A DNA stretch of 64,000 nucleotides from Akebia trifoliata. Taxonomy: Eukaryota; Streptophyta; Magnoliopsida; Ranunculales; Lardizabalaceae. Below, one piece after another: positions 57,921 through 64,000 of the stretch. The position numbers were made by a program, and so were the translations under genes. The first letter of the stretch is position 1. Each line of letters opens with the position of its first letter. Location of the stretch: NCBI GenBank assembly GCA_017979445.1, contig JADQWC010000479.1, positions 1 through 64,000 on the forward strand, in the 5' to 3' direction. Under the pieces are notes generated by a model. The model was not told the DNA's origin and did not search any database. It saw only the letters and a program-made list of their open reading frames with translations.

Positions 57921-60137
57921 CAAATTTCAAACAATAAAGCCTTCGCGCCCCTCCATTTTCTCCTTCTTCGACTTTCTTTCGGTTTCTCTCCCTCTTCTGG
58001 CGATTTCTCTTCTCCTCCCTTTATCTTTTCATTGATTTGGGCATTTGGTTTGGCTATTGGGACGATTTGGGGTGCTCGTTGTTGTATTTGAACGTTCGTG
58101 GCAATAACTCAAAACCTTGAGAAGTTCCTTGGTGGGTTACGCGTTTGAGGTGAGTTTTACATTCGTTGTATTCCCTTTTTTTTTGTTGCCTTGATTTGCC
58201 TATTTAAATGATGATGATGATTTCGATTTATCTCAGACATAGACACCCCTCCTTTTTGTTTTTTCATTATTTTGTTGCTTTTTACTTTGATGATTCTTTG
58301 AGCATATGGGATGAAATTTATCTTGTTTCGAACACATGTTATTGATTATTGTCATCTTACCTTGCTTGCTTCTTTGCCATTACCTGATTGGATGTGAATG
58401 CATGGCCTGTTTGGACGTGAAACTGTGAGGGGGTCGGGGTTTATTTTGTATGAGAATCTCCCAAGAAGCTTGAGAATTATGGGTGATGCATGGTCTCTGA
58501 TGGGTTGTTGGCGAGTATCGATTTGGGTGGCAGACTCTGTATGGTGTGTCATGAGCTTGGGCGAGGTGTTTTGGGTGAAGTGGGTCTTTGAATGGCTGAT
58601 GGTATGGATTTGGTTGGGATGCATGTGGTCAAAGGGATTGTTTTGATGGTGGTTGAATCGAACTATTTGGGTGGGCATTTTGATTCTGGTGATGAGTTGA
58701 TGGTCGAGAGGATCGGGGTGGTTTAGGTGCTGTTGTGGGTGATAATGGTATGGTTTGAAGATTTTTTAAGGGCTGATTGAGTCGGCTTTTTAAGGTGGTC
58801 ATGGGTAATTGAGGAACTGTTTTGGACGAGGATCGGGGCGGTAAGAGATTGCTTTACTATTGTTTAGGTGTCGGTTATGGGCTGTTTTAGGGATTGATTT
58901 AGGCGTGGATTAGAGGCTGTTTGGGAAGGAGGTAAAAGGGTAATTCGGAAATTGTTTTGGGCGGGAAATGGATGTAGTTAGGGACTGCTTGGGATTGGCA
59001 TAATGCTGGGTTTTTAGGGATTGGATTTGGACTACTTAGGAATTATTTGAATGAATCGGTTTCTTTCTCCTTCTCTTTTTTTATCTGATCATGATTGTCT
59101 TCTTTTCATGTTTCTCATCTCACTTTAAAATATGGATATTTCGTTTTGCTTTGAGAACCCATGCTTTTGCTTATTTCTCAATGATCTCTTGATAGGATTG
59201 GTTCATGGGTGCGAATGGGTATTGTTTTGGGTTTGAACTAGGTTCGGCTAGGCTTGATTTGGTCAAAATGGATTGACTGGGTCAGAATAGGTTGACTGGA
59301 TTTGACTAGGTTGGATAGATAAAACTATGGTTGACTATGTTTTGGTGGGATTAATGGGTTGATTTTGGTTGAATGGGTTGACTGGGTCTTGGTTGAATTG
59401 ACAAGATTAGACTGGGGTATCTAGAGTTGAACTGAGTGGATGGGTTTAACTTAGTTGTGATTGGGTTTGACTAGTTTGACTGAGTTGGATAGGTTTGACT
59501 TAAATTTGACTGGGTTTGACTAGTTGACTCATATTTGACTGGGTTTGACTGAGTTGGGTAGATTTGACTCAGATTTGACTGAGTTGGATAGGTTTGACTT
59601 ATATTTGACTGAGTTGACTCATATTTGACTGGGTTTGATTGAGTTGGGTAAGTTTGACTCAGATTTGATTGGGTTTGGTAGGTTTGGCTCAGATTTGGTT
59701 GGGTTTTGACTGAGTTGACTCAGATTTGACTGGGTTTGAGTGAGTTGACTCAGATTTGACTGTATTTGACTGAGTTGGGTATGTTTGACTCAAGTTTGAT
59801 TGGGTATGGTAGGTTTGGCTCAGATTTGGTTGGGTTTTGACTGAGTTGACTTAGGTTTAACTGGGTTTGACTGAGTTGACTCAGATTTGATTGTGTTTGA
59901 CTGAGTTGGGTAGGTTTGACTCATATTTGATTGGATTTGGTAGGTTTGGCTCAGATTTGGTTGGGTTTTGACTGAGTTGACTCAGGTTTAATTGGGTTTG
60001 ACTGAGTTGACTCAGATTGGATAAATTTGACTTAGACGGACTAGGTTGACTCGGATTGGATATATTTGACTGGGTTACCTCGAGATAGGCAAATAGGACA
60101 CTTTCCTTTGTTGGCTCAGCATTTTATTATTTTGCAG
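57921..60137 (+). other. Putative 5' exon and long first intron of PMD gene 1
   Basis: The CT-rich region 57950-58050 resembles a plant 5' untranslated exon. A donor 'gag|gtgagt' at 58149/58150 and an acceptor 'tttgcag' at 60131-60137, immediately before the ATG, would define a 1988-bp intron. The + frame 58398-58646 and the - frame 58352-58678 have no motif. The last 0.8 kb is the TTGACT array. Confidence 0.4.
59250..60075 (+). repeat. TTGACT-rich tandem repeat array
   Basis: Degenerate units of about 25-40 bp such as 'gggtttgactgagttgactc' followed by 'agatttgact'. I count about 40 TTGACT hexamers on the + strand. TTGAC(T/C) is the WRKY W-box. The array ends about 60 bp before the PMD gene ATG and is probably in its leader intron. 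Confidence 0.85.
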
Positions 60138-62757
60138 ATGGGTAGAGAGAGGAGGAGCCGAGTAGTGCATCAGTCGTCCGACGAGGAGGAGGAGGCGAGG
60201 CCCAGGACCCGGACTAGCTTCGCTTTGGGGTCCGGTGTGGCCACGGAGTATGGCTGGCCGAGACAGCCCTCACGGAGGCCTGAGTCATCTGTAGCTGGTT
60301 CTTCTTCTGGGAGCAGGGCAGAAGAGGCCAGTACTTCTCAGAGTGGCCCAGCTGAGGATCTGCCAGGCAGCAGCAATGGGAAAGGCAAACGTGGTGGTAG
60401 AAGCCGGGCGAATAAGGTTGTGGGTGCCGGCAGAGTGGGTCGTGAGGTTCCCAGGGTTGAGATCCCTGCGGAGGAGAGTGAGAGGGTTCTAGATACCTCT
60501 CTTCTTCGAGGATTAGAGAGGCACGTTTTGATATTGGTCCGACTGGACATTCCCACTCCCTACCCATCGACCAGTTTCAGAGGGAGATGGAACGCATTTT
60601 TGTCGACTGCTGCATTATTCTCGGATGATATTAAGACGCAGTTTGCGACAGTGGGTTTCGGAGCCTTCTTGCAGATACCGGTTTTCAAAGCAGACCGACC
60701 TCTATTCCTAGCCATGGTAGAGAGGTGGTTTCCAGCGACCTACTCATTTCACATGCCGGAGGTTAAGATAGGCATTCGGCCTTCTGATTTCGTAGCGATT
60801 ACAGGCATTGCTATGGATGGGGAGCCCCTGCCCCTTGCCATGATGTATGTTCAGGAGGTGGGTGAGCTTTTGGGCCTCACCAGAGTCCATGCCTCTATGG
60901 TGGGGAAGATGGGGCGTATCAGTACAGAGGTCTTGATGGGCTTGCTGTTGATTGAGGAAGAGGATGGGACCCCTCACACCTATAGAAAGAGATCAGCCCG
61001 ATTTGGAGACAGAGATTTTGACATCATCTTCCGCATTTGCTTCCTTCTCCTTATCGGTAGTTGCTTCTTTTTAGAGGATGATTCATCAGTTTCTACCACC
61101 TTCCTTTCAGTCATGCATGATATTGACCACATCGACGATTTCGACTGGGGGAGTCTCATTTATGGTACCATTTTGGCCAGGCTTGATAGAGTGGTGGAGG
61201 GCATCACTGCGCCTCGTGGAGCTGGGATCTCCACTCGGTTCTTCTGGCACTTTATTGAGGTAAAATGGATCTCGATTTCATTTCTTTGTCTGATTCTCTT
61301 TCTATCTTTCGTTCACTATCTGAAGCTTTTCTTTCTTTCTTCAGATTTTTGTTCATGTGTATTTCCCTTTTTTCTTGCCCACTCGTCTCCACCCTGATGA
61401 GGGCTATCCATTGGGCGCCTTTTGGGCCACGAGAGACGCCATGGCTATTAGGAGTAGCCCTAGAAGCGCCCGGGCTGATATTGATCGATGCTGGCTTCGA
61501 AACGTGAGTAATCTAACATTTTCCTTTCTGTTTGACCTTGAAGCTACCTGTATCTATTATCTGACTATCTCCTTTGCAGATATTTTCTGTTACTTTGCGA
61601 GACCTTCCTCGCACCGTTAGCGGGCGACAGGAGGTGAGGAACGCCTATCGGCGTAACACCAGGCGACAGCCTACCCCTACTTCATCGGTGAGTAGAGATA
61701 CACATTTTATCTAGGGGAACGCTTATTTTTCTAGCACGACGGGAGCCTTCGCATCCCTGTCGCTCCACCTGAGCCCATCTTGGGGGCTATGACGGTAGAT
61801 GAGTATCTCGCCCAGTCGAGGGGTGTTGATGTTGTTGGACTAGTGAGGGGCGGTGATTACCAAGTCTGGTTTCAAGAGGCCTCTATCGAGTACATCATGC
61901 CCGCTGTCACCGCCCGAGCCGGGATCATCAAGATCGGAGGGGTATTGCTGCAGGAGCATGCCGTTACAGTACGTACTCTATCACTGCCTTCTTTCTTTTA
62001 AAATTTTTGGCACTTTATCGTTCCTACTTGGTTGGAATTCTTGTTTTTAGGCCGATGACCTTCGTCGTCTTCGAGAGGACTATGACGTTATCGAGGCTCA
62101 GGTGGCGAGGGCCGTGGAGATAAAAAACAGATTGAGGGCTTCTAGGGCGGAGGTGGAGGAGCAGGCTACTCGGATCGAGGAGCAGGCTACTCGGATCGAG
62201 GAGCAAGAAGCTCGTATTGAGGCCCAAGCCGCTCGTATCCAAGAGCTCGAGCTTGAGGTGGCCTTACGAGAGTCTCGTCTGCAGGCTGAGATGGTATGTC
62301 GCTTTTTGTTTCTTTTTCCCCTTCCTGTGTAGATTGTAACATATTTCTGTTCTGATTGGTTTCTTCATGATTTCCTCAGGATTACTATCGATACTGACAC
62401 GAAGTGAGCACCTCTGCACGGCCTCCGACACCTCCCAGGGTGAGCATTTTTATTTTAGTTGTTCATTTCCTTATATATGCTGTATATATCACTGCCTGTA
62501 TCCTGATATGCCTTGTTTCTTTATTTTCAAGCCTCTCCTTCCACCGGACCCTCCATCTTGGGCGCTGATCTCGCGGGGACTACAGAGCAGGATGCTGCCC
62601 TGGACGCTGAGCTTTTCTTCACGGATTCGGAAGAACGACTGCGGATACACGGTCTACCTTCTTCCGGGGTGTCTGGCTCGGGTGTGGTGGCTGGATCTTC
62701 TTCTGGAGTGATCCCAGAGACTCAGAGTTCCCGTGACGATGCTCCCCCTTATATCTA
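60138..62757 (+). CDS. Plant-mobile-domain (PMD) protein gene 1, multi-exon
   Basis: Predicted exons: 60138-61259, 61345-61503, 61580-61687, 61735-61968, 62051-62293, 62380-62439, 62532-62757. Every junction up to exon 6 is GT-AG and phase 0, and the frame stays open for 622 codons before exon 6, which supports the model. Seen: an acidic/basic, Ser-rich N-terminus (residues 1-110); a PMD core at about 110-420 with 'MVERWFPATYSFHMPEV', 'RPSDFVAITGIAMDG', 'DDFDWGSLIYGTILARL' and 'TRFFWHFIE'; and a coiled coil near residues 570-615 with repeated EEQATRI. Family: PMD proteins (MAIN/MAIL type and transposon-borne relatives) act in the nucleus; function here is unknown. Oddities: intron 3 is only 47 bp, exon 6 has an in-frame TGA at 62395 (CGA-to-TGA type), and exon 7 is open only in another phase. 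The C-terminus is therefore uncertain and the copy may be a recent pseudogene. The gene lies antisense to the Tat element. Confidence 0.65.
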
Positions 62758-63263
62758 ATTATTGATGTACCTTGTAAAAACACAGACGTTTTATATTAGT
62801 TTTCTAGGTATCGTATGTAAGCATTTCGAACTTTCATATATGTGCATTTATGTTCATATTTTATTGCATTCGTCTTATTATGATCACATGTGAAACCGAT
62901 TCGGGCTCATTGGGCGTGATATCAGTCATCAGGGCTTTCGAGCCTTTTTGAGTGTTGGTGAGCCTATGGGCGGGTAAAGATTGCAATTAGGGTCCCAAGG
63001 ACCCTGTGTTCTTGAGTGGTGTGAGTCATTTGGGATCCACGGTGAGTGAGGTGGTCTTTGGAGGTCTGATTTGGCCCATAATGGTCTCGGTGAGTTCCTA
63101 CGTGCCCGGTATGTATTTTGAGAGTTTTAAGAGTTTTAAGCGCATCTATCGAGCATGTAGGAATTCTTATCATTTCCATGTGATTTTAAGGTATCGAGCC
63201 CCTAGATGCACATTATGTAGTCCTGAAAACTCAAATGATCCATGGTCCCAAGGCCAAAACGTC
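62758..63263. other. Spacer between the two PMD genes
   Basis: 3' flank of PMD gene 1 ('tattttattgcat' near 62856 could serve a polyadenylation region). No gene supported; 63006-63365 is an open frame without motif. Confidence 0.4.
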
Positions 63264-63480
63264 ATGGTCCGTGTTGTGCACACGGATTACTTTACCCCGT
63301 TTTCATCCGTGTTAGGAGTACGGATAAGACTTTTTAGTTTTCATCCGTGCTTTGGGCACGGATAAGCCACATTATATTCAAACCGTCCTTGTAACACGGA
63401 TACATTGGTCCTAACTTTACCCGTATTTTTGGTACGGATAAGTCAATTCTACATTTATCCGTGTTTGGAACATGAACCAG
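63264..63480 (+). promoter_or_regulatory. Array of six ~39-bp hairpin units upstream of PMD gene 2
   Basis: Units at about 63265, 63305, 63342, 63381, 63420 and 63458, such as TCCGTGTTGTGCACACGGA and ATCCGTGCTTTGGGCACGGAT. Followed by 'gaaccagtacgatttaccc', 'atttaagcc' and a CT-rich leader, in the same order as at 57738-58050. About 130 bp separate it from the next ATG. Confidence 0.6.
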
Positions 63481-63610
63481 TACGATTTACCCTCCATTTA
63501 AGCCTGTTTCAACTTCATCTTGCCCTAACATTTCACTTTTTACTTCCCTCTTTCATTTTTTTTGTCGATTTTTTACTCTCCTTCTTCCTCAAAGCTTCTT
63601 CTCAAGCTTC

Positions 63611-64000
63611 ATGGAGGTGCTTTCTACTCTTCCTAATTTGAAAAGGTACGGCATTATTGATCCTTTCTTGAGTAGTTGGATAAGTAATATGGATAATTAT
63701 GATAGAGCTCAATGGTGTTTTAATAAATTGGGGTTCACTCTTTCTTTGCCCAAGATCCCCTTGCAATGGGGCTTGATTGAGGCAATGTTGGGGTATTGGA
63801 TTCTCGAGCTTAATCTCTTTCGGTTTGGGGTGCACGAAATGACTCTCACTATTGAGGAATTTAAAGTGTTGTTCTCGAGCTTAATTGAGGCAATGTTGGG
63901 GTATTGGATTCTCGAGCTTAATCTCTTTCGGTTTGGGGTGCACGAAATGACTCTCACTATTGAGGAATTTAAAGTGTTGTTGGGGCTTGAGATATCGGGC
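63611..64000 (+). CDS. PMD-type protein gene 2, N-terminal part (cut by window end)
   Basis: ATG 63611 opens a frame that remains open to the window end (130 codons). Seen: 'YGIIDPFLSSWISNMDNYDR' then 'IEAMLGYWILELNLFRFGV' and 'HEMTLTIEEFKVLLGLEISG', the pattern at the start of PMD/DUF7745-type domains and similar to ORF1 at 7630. Residues about 56-91 are repeated as 92-124 because of an in-frame tandem duplication of 108 bp (63776-63883 and 63884 onward), the second copy leading on into the family pattern. It shares its upstream hairpin array with PMD gene 1, so the two are probably related genes or cargo copies. The rest, introns and function cannot be judged. Confidence 0.6.
   Translation, partial: MEVLSTLPNLKRYGIIDPFLSSWISNMDNYDRAQWCFNKLGFTLSLPKIPLQWGLIEAMLGYWILELNLFRFGVHEMTLTIEEFKVLFSSLIEAMLGYWILELNLFRFGVHEMTLTIEEFKVLLGLEISG
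63776..63981 (+). repeat. 108-bp in-frame tandem duplication in PMD gene 2
   Basis: 'attgaggcaatgttggggta' starts at 63776 and again at 63884, and identity runs on to 'aaagtgttgtt'. The flanking 'ctcgagctta' occurs within the unit and at the junction, pointing to microhomology-mediated duplication. A collapsed-read artefact is possible. Confidence 0.9.

Larger units (their letters stand above)
55083..64000 (-). mobile_element. Tat/Ogre element, 3' end and antisense cargo (continues past the window)
   Basis: 3' LTR 55083-57362, polypurine tract 57363-57378 and a subterminal region (57379-57700) matching 31100-31380 of the outer element establish a Tat element on the - strand. Beyond this no gag or pol is reached within the window. 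Instead there are two PMD genes on the opposite strand with shared upstream arrays. Tat-lineage elements are known to carry extra, sometimes antisense, ORFs between integrase and the 3' LTR, which fits. The alternative is that cargo and element became joined by rearrangement; the region right of the window is needed to decide. Confidence 0.7.

Noticed and set aside
58352..58678. Overlapping frames on both strands
   Set aside because: No motifs; lies in the probable leader intron of PMD gene 1.
62964..63365. Frames on both strands between the PMD genes
   Set aside because: No family pattern, no splice context, and partly overlapping the hairpin array.

Overview
This is a flowering-plant nuclear window, most likely from a eudicot with a large, repeat-rich genome. 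It shows no bacterial-style genes, no rRNA, no tRNA and no CRISPR array. Almost all of it is LTR retrotransposon sequence nested several layers deep. I found no ordinary single-copy host gene. The protein-coding material consists of retrotransposon genes plus two kinds of gene carried as cargo.

Layout. (1) Positions 1-33482 are one Ogre/Tat-type Ty3/gypsy element on the + strand. Its 5' LTR is cut by the window edge and its 3' LTR is at 31396-33482. It holds an extra ORF1 upstream of gag, then gag, protease, RT, RNase H and integrase, then a captured piece of a class IV HD-ZIP (START domain) gene, then a polypurine tract. A 3.4 kb solo LTR of another family sits in its 5' LTR (1111-4543). A second Tat element on the - strand (10299-21516), non-autonomous and with two 1736-bp LTRs, is inserted inside its gag. 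(2) Positions 33483-48443 are an older element on the - strand, Tekay/Del-like with very long LTRs. It retains only a decayed gag (39130-40201) between a tRNA-Met-like primer site and a polypurine tract. Its 3' LTR received the whole Ogre element and a solo LTR (34221-37408). Its 5' LTR received an opposite-strand solo LTR (42437-47200), which was itself hit by a Tat solo LTR (42895-44630). Most junctions show 5-bp target duplications, and several have an unoccupied homologous site elsewhere in the window. (3) Positions 48444-55082 are mostly unassigned AT-rich sequence. They contain an 838-bp foldback element with a 9-bp target duplication (Mutator type), a Tat solo LTR (50371-52384) and a 279-bp tandem duplication. 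(4) Positions 55083-64000 are the 3' end of another Tat element on the - strand: 3' LTR 55083-57362, then the polypurine tract and subterminal sequence. Antisense to it lie two plant-mobile-domain (PMD) genes on the + strand, one with several introns (60138-62757) and one cut by the window end (63611-64000). Each is preceded by an array of about 39-bp hairpin units.

How it fits together. The autonomous Ogre element supplies the full set of replication functions, although its copy here is broken by stops and frameshifts. The inner Tat element shares its leader and primer-binding site but lacks ORF1 and most of pol, so it probably depended on such a relative. Cargo differs by orientation: the sense-strand HD-ZIP fragment looks intronless, while the antisense PMD gene has introns. 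Most premature stops are C-to-T or G-to-A type, as expected for methylated, silenced DNA.

Limits: all boundaries, motif calls and comparisons were made by eye. Family names rest on motifs and layout, not on database searches.
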